A DNA stretch of 64,000 nucleotides from Streptomyces sp. NBC_01803 (GCF_035917415.1 NZ_CP109073.1:5264001-5328000), one strand, 5' to 3'; shown: positions 16,075 through 25,784, counted from the first letter of the stretch. Notes: generated by a model from the letters alone, not told the origin. Made by a program: numbers and translations.

Positions 16075-17331
16075 ATGCGACGGCGAGTAGTGATAACCGG
16101 CATCGGGGTCGTGGCGCCCGGCGGTATCGGCGTCAAGAACTTCTGGAGTCTGCTGAGCGAGGGCCGGACGGCGACCCGCGGGATCACGTTCTTCGATCCC
16201 ACACCGTTCCGTTCCCGGGTGGCCGCGGAGGTCGACTTCGACCCCGAGGCCGCCGGGCTCAGCCCGCAGGAGATCCGCCGGATGGACCGGGCGGCGCAGT
16301 TCGCCGTGGTCTCCGCCGCCGAGGCGGTGGCCGACAGCGGCCTCGAACCGGCCGACCTCGATCCGTACCGCACGGGGGTGACCGTCGGCAGCGCCGTCGG
16401 CGCCACGATGGGGCTCGACCAGGAGTACCGCGTCGTCAGCGACGGCGGCAGGCTCGACCTCGTGGACCACGAGTACGCGGTCCCGCACCTCTACGACTAC
16501 TTCGTGCCGAGCTCGTTCGCGCGCGAGGTGGCGTGGTCGGTGGGGGCCGAGGGCCCGGCCACCGTGGTCTCGACCGGCTGCACGTCCGGTCTCGACTCGG
16601 TCGGGTACGCCACGGAGCTGATCCGCGAGGGCAGCGTCGACGTGATGATCGCCGGCGCCTCAGATGCCCCGATCTCCCCGATCACGGTGGCCTGCTTCGA
16701 CGCCATCAAGGCGACCACCTCGCGCAACGACGACCCGGAGCACGCCTCCCGGCCGTTCGACAACTCCCGCAACGGCTTCGTCCTCGGCGAGGGCGCGGCG
16801 GTCTTCGTGCTGGAGGAGTACGAGCGCGCCAAGCAGCGCGGCGCGCGCATCTACGCCGAGATCGCGGGCTTCGCCAGCCGGTGCAACGCCTTCCACATGA
16901 CGGGTCTGCGCCCCGACGGGCGCGAGATGGCCGAGGCCATCAACACCGCCATGAACGAGGCCCGGATGAACCCGGACGAGATCGACTACATCAACGCCCA
17001 CGGCTCGGGCACCAAGCAGAACGACCGCCACGAGACGGCGGCCATGAAGCGGAGCCTGGGCGACCACGCCTACCGGACCCCGGTGAGCTCCATCAAGTCG
17101 ATGGTCGGACACTCCCTGGGCGCGATCGGCTCCATCGAGATCGCGGCCTCCGCGCTGGCCATCGAGAACAACCTCGTACCGCCCACCGCGAACCTGCACA
17201 CCGCGGACCCCGAGTGCGACCTGGACTATGTCCCGCTCAAGGCCCGCGAATGGCAGACCGACGCGGTGCTGACAGTCGGCAGCGGCTTCGGCGGCTTCCA
17301 GAGCGCGATGGTCCTGCGGAGGACGGCGTGA
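16075..17331 (+). CDS. Type II PKS ketosynthase alpha subunit
   Basis: 418 residues. The active-site cysteine is Cys169 in [13 protein letters not shown]. The histidines lie in NAHGSGT and [10 protein letters not shown]. With the beta subunit it builds the poly-beta-ketone from malonyl-ACP. Its stop overlaps the GTG start of the beta subunit by 4 bp (GTGA), so the two are translationally coupled for 1:1 assembly. ATG 16075 follows GAAGGGGG. The length and motifs are fully typical. Confidence 0.95.
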   Translation: MRRRVVITGIGVVAPGGIGVKNFWSLLSEGRTATRGITFFDPTPFRSRVAAEVDFDPEAAGLSPQEIRRMDRAAQFAVVSAAEAVADSGLEPADLDPYRTGVTVGSAVGATMGLDQEYRVVSDGGRLDLVDHEYAVPHLYDYFVPSSFAREVAWSVGAEGPATVVSTGCTSGLDSVGYATELIREGSVDVMIAGASDAPISPITVACFDAIKATTSRNDDPEHASRPFDNSRNGFVLGEGAAVFVLEEYERAKQRGARIYAEIAGFASRCNAFHMTGLRPDGREMAEAINTAMNEARMNPDEIDYINAHGSGTKQNDRHETAAMKRSLGDHAYRTPVSSIKSMVGHSLGAIGSIEIAASALAIENNLVPPTANLHTADPECDLDYVPLKAREWQTDAVLTVGSGFGGFQSAMVLRRTA

Positions 17332-18545
17332 GCACTTCGGTAGTGGTGACGGGGCTGGGTGTCACGGCTCCCAACGGGCTCGGTACCGACGAGTACTGGG
17401 CGGCGACCAGAGGCGGCAGAAGCGGCATCGAGCCGGTCAAACGGTTCGACGCGACGGGCTACCCGTCCGTGCTGGCGGGTGAGGTCCCCGGCTTCGTCGC
17501 CGAGGACTACCTGCCCAGCAGGCTGATGCCGCAGACCGACCACATGACGCGGCTGGCGCTCGTCGCGGCCGACTGGGCACTGGCCGACGCCGGTGTCCAG
17601 CCGTCCGAGTGGGAGGCGTTCGACATGGGCGTCATCACCGCCAGCTCCTCCGGCGGCTTCGAGTTCGGCCAGAACGAGCTCCAGGCGTTGTGGAGCAAGG
17701 GCGGCCAGTACGTCAGCGCGTACCAGTCGTTCGCCTGGTTCTATGCCGTGAACACCGGTCAGATCTCGATCCGCACTGGCATGAAGGGCCCCAGCGGGGT
17801 CGTCGTGTCGGATCAGGCGGGCGGCCTGGACGCCGTCGCCCAGGCCCGCCGCCAGATCCGCAAGGGCAGCCGCCTGATCGTCACGGGCGGCGTGGATGGC
17901 TCGGTCTGCCCCTGGGGCTGGGCCGCCCAGCTCGCGGGCGGCCGGCTGAGCACCAGCGCGGACCCCGGACGGGCGTACCTGCCGTTCGACCCGGAGGCCG
18001 CGGGGCACGTGCCCGGTGAGGGCGGCGCCCTCGTCATCCTGGAGGACGCCGACTCCGCGCGCGAGCGCGGCGCCCGCGTCTACGGGGAGGTCGCCGGCTA
18101 CGGCGCGACGTTCGATCCGAGGCCGGGCAGCGGGCGCGAGCCCGGTCTGCGGCGGGCGATCGAGATCGCGCTGGACGAGTCCGGTCTCGAACCCGCCGAG
18201 CTCGACGTCGTGTTCGCCGACGCCGCGGCGGTGCCCGAGTTGGACCGCGTCGAGGCCGAGGCCATCCGGGCGGTGTTCGGCCCGCACGGCGTGCCGGTCA
18301 CCGCGCCCAAGACGATGACCGGCCGGCTGCTGTCCGGCGCCGCCTCGCTGGACCTGGCCGCCGCGCTGCTGTCCATCCGGGACGGTCTCATCCCGCCCAC
18401 CACCAACGTTTCGCCGCTCCCCGAGTACGAGCTCGACCTGGTCGTCGGCGAGCCGAGGATCGCCGACGTCGGCTCGGCGCTCGTCCTCGCCCGCGGGGAC
18501 GGCGGCTTCAACTCGGCCATGGTCGTGCGCCGGGTCGCCGGCTGA
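17328..18545 (+). CDS. Type II PKS ketosynthase beta subunit (chain length factor)
   Basis: 405 residues, paralogous to the preceding KS-alpha. The active-site cysteine is replaced by glutamine (Gln163 in [12 protein letters not shown]), the hallmark of the chain length factor that decarboxylates malonyl-ACP and sets chain length. Angucycline clusters give a decaketide; I cannot deduce the length from the residues alone. GTG 17328 overlaps the upstream stop by 4 bp. Confidence 0.94.
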   Translation: MSTSVVVTGLGVTAPNGLGTDEYWAATRGGRSGIEPVKRFDATGYPSVLAGEVPGFVAEDYLPSRLMPQTDHMTRLALVAADWALADAGVQPSEWEAFDMGVITASSSGGFEFGQNELQALWSKGGQYVSAYQSFAWFYAVNTGQISIRTGMKGPSGVVVSDQAGGLDAVAQARRQIRKGSRLIVTGGVDGSVCPWGWAAQLAGGRLSTSADPGRAYLPFDPEAAGHVPGEGGALVILEDADSARERGARVYGEVAGYGATFDPRPGSGREPGLRRAIEIALDESGLEPAELDVVFADAAAVPELDRVEAEAIRAVFGPHGVPVTAPKTMTGRLLSGAASLDLAAALLSIRDGLIPPTTNVSPLPEYELDLVVGEPRIADVGSALVLARGDGGFNSAMVVRRVAG

Positions 18546-18562
18546 CCACCGGCCCGCTCACC

Positions 18563-18598
18563 AGGCTCACGAGGCTTACGAGGCTTACGAGGCTTACG
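18563..18598. repeat. 9-bp tandem repeat before the ACP gene
   Basis: AGGCTTACG occurs three times in a row (18572-18598) after one variant copy (AGGCTCACG, 18563-18571). The array ends 16 bp before the ACP start codon, so copy number would alter the distance to the ribosome site region. Confidence 0.85.
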
Positions 18599-18614
18599 AG
18601 AACGAAGGATTGAG

Positions 18615-18884
18615 ATGGCCTTTCAGGAACTCACCATCGAAGACCTCCGGCGCATCCTGCGGGAGGCCGCCGGTGAGGTCGAGAGCGTCGACCTCGACGG
18701 CGACATCCTCGACCTGACCTTCGAGGAGCTGGGCTACGACTCGCTCGCCCTGCTGGAGACCGGCAGCCGCATCGAGCGCGAGTACGGCATCGCGCTGGAG
18801 GAGACCTCGGTCGCCGACGTCGAGACGCCCGGCGCGCTGCTGACGGTCGTCAACAAGCAGCTCGCCACCGAGAACGCGGCCTGA
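18615..18884 (+). CDS. Type II PKS acyl carrier protein
   Basis: 89 residues, four-helix ACP fold. The phosphopantetheine serine is Ser43 in ELGYDSLALLE. It carries the growing polyketide between KS/CLF, ketoreductase and cyclases. No phosphopantetheinyl transferase is in the window, so activation depends on an enzyme elsewhere. GAACGAAGG upstream acts as ribosome site. A strong hairpin follows the stop. Confidence 0.95.
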   Translation: MAFQELTIEDLRRILREAAGEVESVDLDGDILDLTFEELGYDSLALLETGSRIEREYGIALEETSVADVETPGALLTVVNKQLATENAA

Positions 18885-18898
18885 CCGTCCCTGCCACC

Positions 18899-18939
18899 GC
18901 TCCGCCGCCGCGTGCCCCGCACGCGCCCGGCGGCGGAGC
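18899..18939 (+). terminator. Hairpin between ACP and ketoreductase genes
   Basis: GCTCCGCCGCCG at 18899-18910 pairs perfectly with 18928-18939, and an inner CGTGC/GCACG stem extends it. There is no T-tract. It lies inside the presumed operon, so it may work as a partial terminator or RNA-stability element that gives more KS/ACP message than ketoreductase message. Confidence 0.55.
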
Positions 18940-19008
18940 CGTGCGAAGGGACCGGCACACCGACAACCCGGCACACACCCAACCAGTTCGTATAGGTAAG
19001 GAGAAGGC

Positions 19009-19794
19009 ATGGCCGTTGAGGGGCAGCGGGTCGCTCTCGTCACGGGGGCCACCAGCGGAATCGGGCTTGCCGTCACCAGGGCTCTGGCCACGCAGGGCCA
19101 CGCGGTGTTCATCTGCGCGCGCAGCGCGGACACCGTCGAGGTGACGGTGAAGGAGCTGCGCGACGAGGGCCTTGACGTGGACGGCGCCGCGTGCGACGTC
19201 ACGTCCAAGGACGACATCAAGGCGCTGGTGCAGGCGGCCGTCGACACGTACGGCCGGGTCGACGTCCTGGTCAACAACGCGGGCCGCAGCGGCGGCGGCG
19301 TGACCGCCGACATCGAGGACGACCTCTGGTTCGACGTCGTCAACACCAACCTCAACAGCGTCTTCCTGATGACGCGCGAGGTGCTCAACACCGGCGGCAT
19401 GCGGCACCGCGACCGCGGCCGGATCATCAACATCGCGTCGACGGCCGGCAAGCAGGGCGTCGTCCTGGGCGCCCCCTACTCGGCGTCCAAGCACGGCGTC
19501 GTCGGCTTCACCAAGGCCCTCGGCAACGAGCTGGCCCCGACCGGCATCACGGTCAACGCGGTCTGCCCGGGCTACGTCGAGACGCCGATGGCCGCGAAGG
19601 TCCGCGCGGGCTACGCCGCCGCGTTCGACACCACCGAGGACCAGATCATGCAGAAGTTCACGGCCAAGATCCCGCTCGGCCGTTATTCCACCCCCGAGGA
19701 GGTGGCCGGCCTGGTGGGTTACCTCGCCACGGACACCGCCGCCTCCATCACCGCCCAGGCCATCAACGTCTGCGGCGGTCTCGGCAACTTCTGA
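19009..19794 (+). CDS. Polyketide C-9 ketoreductase
   Basis: 261 residues, short-chain dehydrogenase of the ActIII type. It has the NADPH motif TGATSGIG and the catalytic set Ser144 (IASTAG), Tyr157 and Lys161 (YSASK). The stereocontrol loop reads GRSGGG, whereas ActIII has a proline at that position. It reduces the C-9 carbonyl of the ACP-bound polyketide before cyclisation. AAGGAGAAGGC precedes the ATG. A 125-bp gap with a hairpin separates it from the ACP gene. Confidence 0.92.
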   Translation: MAVEGQRVALVTGATSGIGLAVTRALATQGHAVFICARSADTVEVTVKELRDEGLDVDGAACDVTSKDDIKALVQAAVDTYGRVDVLVNNAGRSGGGVTADIEDDLWFDVVNTNLNSVFLMTREVLNTGGMRHRDRGRIINIASTAGKQGVVLGAPYSASKHGVVGFTKALGNELAPTGITVNAVCPGYVETPMAAKVRAGYAAAFDTTEDQIMQKFTAKIPLGRYSTPEEVAGLVGYLATDTAASITAQAINVCGGLGNF

Positions 19795-19855
19795 GGCCAC
19801 CGCAGCACGGGCCCGAGGCCACCCGCACCGTTTTTCCGAGGGATTGGGAGACTTG

Positions 19856-20803
19856 ATGATGACGGAGTCCGGCCACCGCGAGGTGGAGCACGAGATCACG
19901 GTGGACGCCCCGGCCGCCGACGTCTACCGGCTGATCGCCGAAGTGGTCAACTGGCCGCGCATCTTCCCGCCGACCGTGTTCGTCGACCACGTCGAGCGCA
20001 GCGGGAACACCGAGCGCATCCGCATCTGGGCCACCGCCAACGGCGAGGCCAAGAACTGGACCTCGCGCCGGGTGCTCGACCCCGAGAAGCTGCGGATCGA
20101 GTTCCGCCAGGAAGTGTCCACGCCGCCGGTCGCGGCCATGGGCGGGACCTGGCTGATCGAGTCGATCTCCGACACCCAGTCACGGGTGCGGCTGCTGCAC
20201 GACTACCGGGCCATCGACGACGACCCGGACAGCCTGGCCTGGATCGACCAGGCCGTGGACCGCAACAGCCGGTCCGAGCTGGCCGCCCTGAAGAAGAACG
20301 TCGAACTCGCCACCGGCGCCGACGACCTGTACCTGGCCTTCGAGGACACGGTGCAGATCGACGGCTCCGCCAAGGACGTGTACGACTTCCTCAACGAGGC
20401 GTCGCTCTGGAAGGAGCGGCTGGCGCACGTCGCCCGCGTCGAACTCACCGAGGACACCCCGGGTCTGCAGATCCTGGAGATGGACACCCGCACCAAGGAC
20501 GGGTCCACGCACACCACCAAGTCGGTGCGCGTGTGCTTCCCGGACAGCAGGATCGTCTACAAGCAGATCACGCTGCCGGCGCTGATGACCCTGCACACCG
20601 GCTACTGGAAGCTGGAGGAGAACGCCGACGGCGTCGCCGCCACCTCCCAGCACGCGGTGATCATCAACACCGAGAACATCAAGAAGATCCTGGGCGACGA
20701 CGCCGGTCTGGCCGAGGCCAAGACGTTCGTCAAGAACGCCCTGAGCACCAACAGCACCGCCACCCTCGGGTACGCCAAGGCGTACGCGGAGGGCAAGCGC
20801 TGA
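19856..20803 (+). CDS. Didomain aromatase/cyclase
   Basis: 315 residues with two START/polyketide-cyclase-like domains (about 8-150 and 160-310). The first begins EVEHEITVDAPAADVYRLIA and the second ENVQ-type region begins DTVQIDGSAKDVYDFLNEA. Such didomain enzymes cyclise and aromatise the first ring of C-9-reduced polyketides (PgaL/JadD type). ATG 19856 follows GGGAG; an ATG directly after it is equally possible. Only 1 bp separates its stop from the next gene. Confidence 0.9.
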   Translation: MMTESGHREVEHEITVDAPAADVYRLIAEVVNWPRIFPPTVFVDHVERSGNTERIRIWATANGEAKNWTSRRVLDPEKLRIEFRQEVSTPPVAAMGGTWLIESISDTQSRVRLLHDYRAIDDDPDSLAWIDQAVDRNSRSELAALKKNVELATGADDLYLAFEDTVQIDGSAKDVYDFLNEASLWKERLAHVARVELTEDTPGLQILEMDTRTKDGSTHTTKSVRVCFPDSRIVYKQITLPALMTLHTGYWKLEENADGVAATSQHAVIINTENIKKILGDDAGLAEAKTFVKNALSTNSTATLGYAKAYAEGKR

Positions 20804-20804
20804 T

Positions 20805-23800
20805 ATGGACACCCAGGTCATCATCGTCGGCGCGGGGCCGGTCGGCCTGATGCTGGCCGGTGAGCTCCGGCTCGGCGGGGCCGAGGTGATCGTGCTGGAA
20901 CGCCTCGCGACCCCGACCACCGAGTCCCGCGCCTCGACTCTCCATGCCCGCACCATGGAGATCCTGGACCAGCGGGGCCTGCTGACCACGCTGGGCACAC
21001 CGCCCAACGACCCGGTGAGCCACTTCGGCGGCCTGCCGCTGGACCTCGGCGGGCAGCCGTCCCGCTACCGGGGCCAGTGGAAGGTGCCGCAGGCGCGGGT
21101 CGAGGCCCTGCTGGCCCAGTGGGCCGGCGGACTCGGCGCCGACATCCGGCGCGAGTACCGGGTCACCGGCCTCGTCGCCGGCGAGGACGGGGTCGAGGTC
21201 GAGGCCGCCACACCCGGCGGCCCGGCCCGGCTGACCGCCGCCTGGGTCGTCGGCTGCGACGGGGAGGACAGCGCCGTACGCCGCCTGGGCGGCTTCGACT
21301 TCCCCGGCCACGACGCCACCCGCGAGCTGGTGCGGACCGATGTCACCGGCGTCGACATCCGCAACCGGCGCTTCGAGCGGACGCCCAACGGGCTGGCCAT
21401 CGCGGCCACCCGGGACGGCGTCACCCGGGTCATGGTCCACGAGTTCGGCCGGCCGCCCGGAGTGCGCGACGGAGAGCCCGAGTTCGCCGAGGTCGCCGAG
21501 GTGTGGTCCCGGGTGACCGGCGAGGACATCAGCGGCGGCACCCCGATCTGGGTCAACGCCTTCGGCAACACCACCCGCCTGGCGGCCCGTTACCGCCAGG
21601 GCCGGCTGCTGCTGGCCGGCGACGCCGCGCACCGGCAGATGCCGGTCGGCGGACAGGCGCTGAACCTGGGCCTCCAGGACGCGGTGAACCTGGGCTGGAA
21701 GCTGGCCGCCGAGGTGACCGGCCGGGCCCCCGCCGGGCTGCTCGACACCTACCACGAGGAGCGGCACGGCGTCGGCGAACGGGTCCTGGGCAACATCGAG
21801 GCCCAGGCGCTGCTGCTGCTCGGTGGCGGCGAGGTCGACGCGCTGCGCGCCACCACGGGCGAGCTGATGGGCCACACGGCCGTCCGCGACCGCCTGGGCG
21901 CGATGATCAGCGGCCTCGACATCCGCTACGACATCGGCGACGAGCCCCTGGTCGGGGCCCGTATGCCGCATCTGGACCTGGTGACGGAATCCGGGGTGAC
22001 GAGCACCATCGCGCTGCTGCGCGGCGGTCGGGGTGTCTTGCTGGACCTGTCCGGCGACCCGGACCGGCGCGCGGTGCTGACCGCGCTGGCCGCCGGCCGG
22101 GTGGACGTGGTGGCGGCGCTCGCCGCCCCCGACGCCCCGCTGGAGGGCCAGGAGACGGTGCTTATCCGCCCGGACGGATACGTCGCCTGGGCCGGCGACC
22201 GGGCGGCCGATCCCGCCGCCGTACTGGACCGCTGGTTCGAAGCTGCCCGCACGGCTGACACGTCCAGTTCGCACGAGGCACGGAAACGCGATTCCGAAGA
22301 GAGAGGCGGGCTGATGCCCAGCAAGATCAAGGCAACGAGTGAGGCCAAGGGGCCCGAGCAGGCCCAGACGTGCGACGTTCTGATCCTCGGTTCCGGTCTC
22401 GCGGGCTCGGTGGCCGGGGCGTGCCTGTCCCGGCAGGGCGCGAACGTGGTGCTGGTCGACGCCGGGCAGCACCCGCGGTTCGCCATCGGCGAGTCGATGA
22501 CACCGCAGCTCGTCGAGTGGCTGCGCATCTGCGAGAAGCGCTTCGAGGTCCCGGAGATCGGCTACCTGCTGGACGCCAAGGCGGTCGCCAAGAACATCGG
22601 CCCGCACCACGGGCGCAAGCAGAGCTTCGGGTTCATCAAGCACAAGGTCGGGCAGGAGCCCGACCCCGAGGAAGCGACGATGTTCGTCATCCCCAAGGTG
22701 CTGACCGACGCCAGCCACCTGTTCCGCCAGGACACCGACCAGTTCTTCTTCAACGTCGCCGCCAAGTACGGCTGCACGACGCGCCAGAACTGGCGCGCGG
22801 CCGACCTGGACTTCGACGACGACGGGGTCACCGTCACCGGCCAGAACGGTGAGGTCTTCCGGGCGAAGTACCTGATCGACGCCAGTGGTTTCCGTTCCCC
22901 GCTGGCCGAGAAGTTCGACCTGCGGGAGAAGCCGGCCCGCTTCAAGCACCACGCCCGGTCGATGTTCACCCACTTCATCGACCTGAAGCCGTTCGACGAC
23001 GTGTCGCACCACCCGGTGAGCCAGCGCCCGCCGGCCAAGTGGCACGACGGCACGCTGCACCACCTCATCGACCGCGGCTGGTTCTGGATCATCCCGTTCA
23101 ACAACCTCAAGGGATCGGCGAACCCGGTGGTCAGCGTCGGTCTCACGATCGACGAGCGCACCTACCCCAAGCCCAAGGACATGACCCCGGAGGAGGAGTT
23201 CAACAAATTCCTCGACATGTACCCGGCGGTCAAGCGCCAGTTCGTGGGCGCCAAGCGGGTGCGTGAGTGGATCTCCACCGACCGGCTCCAGTACTCCTCG
23301 AAGCGTTCGATCGGCAACCGCTGGTGCCTGATGTCGCACGCGGCGGGCTTCCTGGACCCGCTGTTCTCCCGCGGCCTGTCCAACACCTTCGAGGTCGTGT
23401 ACTCGCTGTGCACGCGCATCCTCGACTCGCTGGAGGACGACAACTGGTCGGAGGAGCGGTTCGAGTACGTCGAGCAACTGGAGCGGGGTCTGCTCCAGTT
23501 CAACGACGACCTGGTGAACAGCTCCTACATCTCGTTCTCCCACTTCCGCCTGTGGAACGCGATGTTCCGCGTCTGGGCCGGGTATCTCACCCCGGGCGTC
23601 ATCCGGCTGGTCCGGGCGGTCGGCGAGTTCGAGCTGAGCGGCGACGACAAGTTCCTGCGCGACCTGGAGAATCCGCCCTACCCGGGGCTGTGGTTCCCCG
23701 AGAGCCACAACCTCAAGAAGCTGGTCGACCTGGCCGCCGAGACTTGCGAGAAGTACGAGGTCGGGGAGATCGACGGCGACACCGCCGCCGACATCATCTT

Positions 23801-24011
23801 CGACTTCATGCGCAAGGACCCCACGATGAACCCGGTCTTCGGCTTCAAGGATCCGGAGAGCACCCGGTTCATCTACCCGACTGCGGCCGACATCGCCAAG
23901 TTCATGTGGTGGGCGAACACCAAGGCTCCCGAGGGCGAGATGCGGCAGATGGCCCGGCAGATGGTCAAGGTCGCCGCGCGCGCCACCGCGAAGGGCAAGC
24001 GGCTGATCTAG
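20805..24011 (+). CDS. In-frame fusion: angucycline FAD oxygenase plus flavin-dependent halogenase-like protein
   Basis: 1068 residues in one uninterrupted frame. Residues 1 to about 490 form a PgaM-type class A FAD oxygenase (VGAGPVGLMLAGELRL; VVGCDGEDSAVRRL; GDAAHRQMPVGGQALN). Residues 504-1068 resemble a flavin-dependent halogenase: counted from Met504 (base 22314), FAD motif GSGLAG (26-31), a candidate catalytic Lys102 in GRKQSFGF, WFWIIP matching WxWxIP (256-261), and FLDPLFSRG matching FxxPxxSxG (346-354). GAGAGG lies 8 bases before the ATG at 22314, so the halogenase part may also be made separately, as the reductase part of PgaM is. No stop codon separates the parts. The oxygenase part probably acts on the angucyclinone ring system; the second part may chlorinate or brominate it (inference). 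Confidence 0.8.
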   Translation: MDTQVIIVGAGPVGLMLAGELRLGGAEVIVLERLATPTTESRASTLHARTMEILDQRGLLTTLGTPPNDPVSHFGGLPLDLGGQPSRYRGQWKVPQARVEALLAQWAGGLGADIRREYRVTGLVAGEDGVEVEAATPGGPARLTAAWVVGCDGEDSAVRRLGGFDFPGHDATRELVRTDVTGVDIRNRRFERTPNGLAIAATRDGVTRVMVHEFGRPPGVRDGEPEFAEVAEVWSRVTGEDISGGTPIWVNAFGNTTRLAARYRQGRLLLAGDAAHRQMPVGGQALNLGLQDAVNLGWKLAAEVTGRAPAGLLDTYHEERHGVGERVLGNIEAQALLLLGGGEVDALRATTGELMGHTAVRDRLGAMISGLDIRYDIGDEPLVGARMPHLDLVTESGVTSTIALLRGGRGVLLDLSGDPDRRAVLTALAAGRVDVVAALAAPDAPLEGQETVLIRPDGYVAWAGDRAADPAAVLDRWFEAARTADTSSSHEARKRDSEERGGLMPSKIKATSEAKGPEQAQTCDVLILGSGLAGSVAGACLSRQGANVVLVDAGQHPRFAIGESMTPQLVEWLRICEKRFEVPEIGYLLDAKAVAKNIGPHHGRKQSFGFIKHKVGQEPDPEEATMFVIPKVLTDASHLFRQDTDQFFFNVAAKYGCTTRQNWRAADLDFDDDGVTVTGQNGEVFRAKYLIDASGFRSPLAEKFDLREKPARFKHHARSMFTHFIDLKPFDDVSHHPVSQRPPAKWHDGTLHHLIDRGWFWIIPFNNLKGSANPVVSVGLTIDERTYPKPKDMTPEEEFNKFLDMYPAVKRQFVGAKRVREWISTDRLQYSSKRSIGNRWCLMSHAAGFLDPLFSRGLSNTFEVVYSLCTRILDSLEDDNWSEERFEYVEQLERGLLQFNDDLVNSSYISFSHFRLWNAMFRVWAGYLTPGVIRLVRAVGEFELSGDDKFLRDLENPPYPGLWFPESHNLKKLVDLAAETCEKYEVGEIDGDTAADIIFDFMRKDPTMNPVFGFKDPESTRFIYPTAADIAKFMWWANTKAPEGEMRQMARQMVKVAARATAKGKRLI

Positions 24012-24095
24012 CCCGCCCCGTACGGCCGTTCCCGTACGGCCGGCCCGCACTGCCTTCCCGAATTCCGCACACTGGAGCAGAAGAGGAATCGCCCT

Positions 24096-24701
24096 ATGGC
24101 CGACACCATGGCCTCCGCACCGGACCAGACGGCCCCGTCCGCCCCGCTGGCCATCTCGGATCTGGAGCTGAACACCAACCCGTTCATCAAGGCGTTCATC
24201 CGGTTCAACGTGTACATGTACTCGAAGCCGCCGCGTAAGGGACAGCTCGCGTTCAGCAAGTTCGGCCTGCGCATGCACATCGCCCTCTACAAGGCGTCCA
24301 AGGGCAAGATCATGGGCAAGTTCGGCGACCTGGACGGGATGCTGATCACCACCGTCGGCCGCAAGTCCGGCCTCAAGCGGACCGTGCCGGTCGGTTACAT
24401 CTACGACAAGGGCCACTTCTACTCGATGGCCGCGCCCGGCCACTTCGACGTGCCCGGCGGCCCCAAGGGCAAGCACCCCGGCTGGTTCGTGAACCTGCGC
24501 GCCAACCCCGAGGCCATCATCGACATCGGCCCCGAGCAGATCGAGATCACCGCCGAGGAGCTGCACGGCGACGAGCGCGACGCGATGTGGGAGCACTTCT
24601 GCGAGGTGTTCCCCTTCATGCGGTACTTCCAGTCCCGGTCCAGCCGTCTCATCCCCGTCGTGCGGATGACGCCCAAGGACCTGCACCCGAAGGAGCTGTG
24701 A
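24096..24701 (+). CDS. F420-dependent Ddn-like oxidoreductase
   Basis: 201 residues. From about residue 80 it matches the deazaflavin (F420) nitroreductase family: LITTVGRKSGLKRTVPVGYI, then HPGWFVNLRANPEAIIDIG. Members use reduced F420 to reduce quinones, enones or nitro compounds. The N-terminal 75 residues are longer than in minimal members. Inside an angucycline cluster it could reduce a quinone or enone intermediate. It starts 85 bp after the fusion gene, ends 2 bp before the ABM gene, and is probably in the same operon. Confidence 0.8.
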   Translation: MADTMASAPDQTAPSAPLAISDLELNTNPFIKAFIRFNVYMYSKPPRKGQLAFSKFGLRMHIALYKASKGKIMGKFGDLDGMLITTVGRKSGLKRTVPVGYIYDKGHFYSMAAPGHFDVPGGPKGKHPGWFVNLRANPEAIIDIGPEQIEITAEELHGDERDAMWEHFCEVFPFMRYFQSRSSRLIPVVRMTPKDLHPKEL

Positions 24702-24703
24702 CC

Positions 24704-25072
24704 ATGCCCCAGGTCGCACACCTCGACCCGTCGACTCCCATGCCGGCCCAGCTGCAGGAGAAGACCGGCCCCATCGTCCTGGTGAACACGTTCTTCGTGC
24801 CCCGCGAGGCGATGGACGAGTTCCTCGAACTGTGGGGGGCGGACGCCCGCGTCATGAAGTCCCAGCCCGGCTTCATCTCCACCCAGATGCACCGGGGGAC
24901 GGCCGGCAGCCAGCTCCTGGTGAACATCGCCGTGTGGGAGTCCACCGAGGCGCTCGCCAAGGCCCACTCCAGCCCGGAGTTCCGGGCGGCGTCGAGCAAG
25001 CTCCCGGACGGCGTCATCGCCCACCCGCACGTCTTCGAGAAGATCGCCGTCGAGGGCGTCTGCGTCGCCTAA
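24704..25072 (+). CDS. Antibiotic biosynthesis monooxygenase (ABM) family protein, copy 1
   Basis: 122 residues, dimeric ferredoxin-like ABM fold: IVLVNTFFVPREAMDEFLEL, QPGFISTQMHRG, and VNIAVWESTEALAKAHSS. ABM proteins oxidise polyphenols to quinones without a cofactor, or act as ring-cleavage or isomerase partners. A second copy at 35974 shares the same start (DPSTP.PAQLQEKTGPIVLVNTF) and end (GVCVA), so the two are recent paralogues. It follows the Ddn-like gene by 2 bp, and a strong terminator follows. Confidence 0.82.
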   Translation: MPQVAHLDPSTPMPAQLQEKTGPIVLVNTFFVPREAMDEFLELWGADARVMKSQPGFISTQMHRGTAGSQLLVNIAVWESTEALAKAHSSPEFRAASSKLPDGVIAHPHVFEKIAVEGVCVA

Positions 25073-25086
25073 CACACCTGACACAT

Positions 25087-25116
25087 GGGGGGTGGTGCCC
25101 AGCGGCACCGCCCCCC
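25087..25116 (+). terminator. GC-rich hairpin after the ABM gene
   Basis: GGGGGGTGGTGCC (25087-25099) pairs with GGCACCGCCCCCC (25104-25116), with one G-U pair and a 4-base loop, followed by a TTGTTGTT stretch. It lies between the ABM gene and the next Ddn-like gene and probably ends the long PKS transcript at least partly. Confidence 0.75.
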
Positions 25117-25154
25117 GCTGTTGTTGTCGACAGTGCTATCCACCACAGGGAGTC

Positions 25155-25556
25155 ATGGTGTCCGTCAAAAGACGACTGGCCCGGTTCAACCGTGTCGTCG
25201 CCAACCGCGTCATCGGCCAGGTCATCTCACGGATGCCGGGGTTCGGCGCCGTGTACCACCGCGGCCGGAAGTCGGGGCGCCCGTACCGCACCCCGGTGAA
25301 GGTCTTCCGCGCCGGTGACCGTTTCATCCTCTCGCTGCCCTACGGCCCGGACTCCGACTGGGTGAAGAACGTGGTGGCCGCCGGCGAGTGCGAGTTGCTG
25401 ACCCGCTGGCGCCGGGTGCGTGTGGTCGACCCCAAGGTGTACGTGGACACCGTGCAGGCCGACATCCCGCGTCCGCTGGCCGCGGCGCTGAAGAAGATCA
25501 AGGCGTACGACTTCATCGAGCTGCACGTGGCCGAGGCCGCCGCCCGGAAGCCGTGA
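25155..25556 (+). CDS. Second F420-dependent Ddn-like oxidoreductase
   Basis: 133 residues, minimal member of the deazaflavin nitroreductase family: FGAVYHRGRKSGRPYRTPVK, DRFILSLPYGPDSDWVKN, and CELLTRWRRVRV. It would bind F420 and reduce a quinone or enone. The start could be ATG 25155 or the next codon, GTG 25158, which has better spacing to AGGGAG. It is converged upon by the sigma factor gene at 25785; the 228-bp gap holds nothing certain. Confidence 0.78.
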   Translation: MVSVKRRLARFNRVVANRVIGQVISRMPGFGAVYHRGRKSGRPYRTPVKVFRAGDRFILSLPYGPDSDWVKNVVAAGECELLTRWRRVRVVDPKVYVDTVQADIPRPLAAALKKIKAYDFIELHVAEAAARKP

Positions 25557-25784
25557 GGCCACCGGGAGCCGTGCGGCCGGCGGCGGGCCGCTCCTGGTCC
25601 TGGCTCTAGGGTCCGTGCTCACCGGAGGCGTCCGTCCGCGGCGTCCGGCGCGTGCGACCCGAAGGCGCCGGATCGCCCGCGTACGCATGGGGTCCCCCCC
25701 GGACAGAGTCGGGGGGAGTACGTGGGTGATCCGGCGACGCGGCGAGCGTGCCTGCCAGGCGTCGCGGGCAGGGCGGCCTCTTCT

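Noticed and set aside
20730..24719. A 1329-codon open frame on the minus strand opposite the oxygenase-halogenase gene
   Set aside because: It is a mirror of GC-rich third codon positions. Its translation is valine/leucine/glycine-rich without any family motif, while the plus strand encodes clear flavoproteins.
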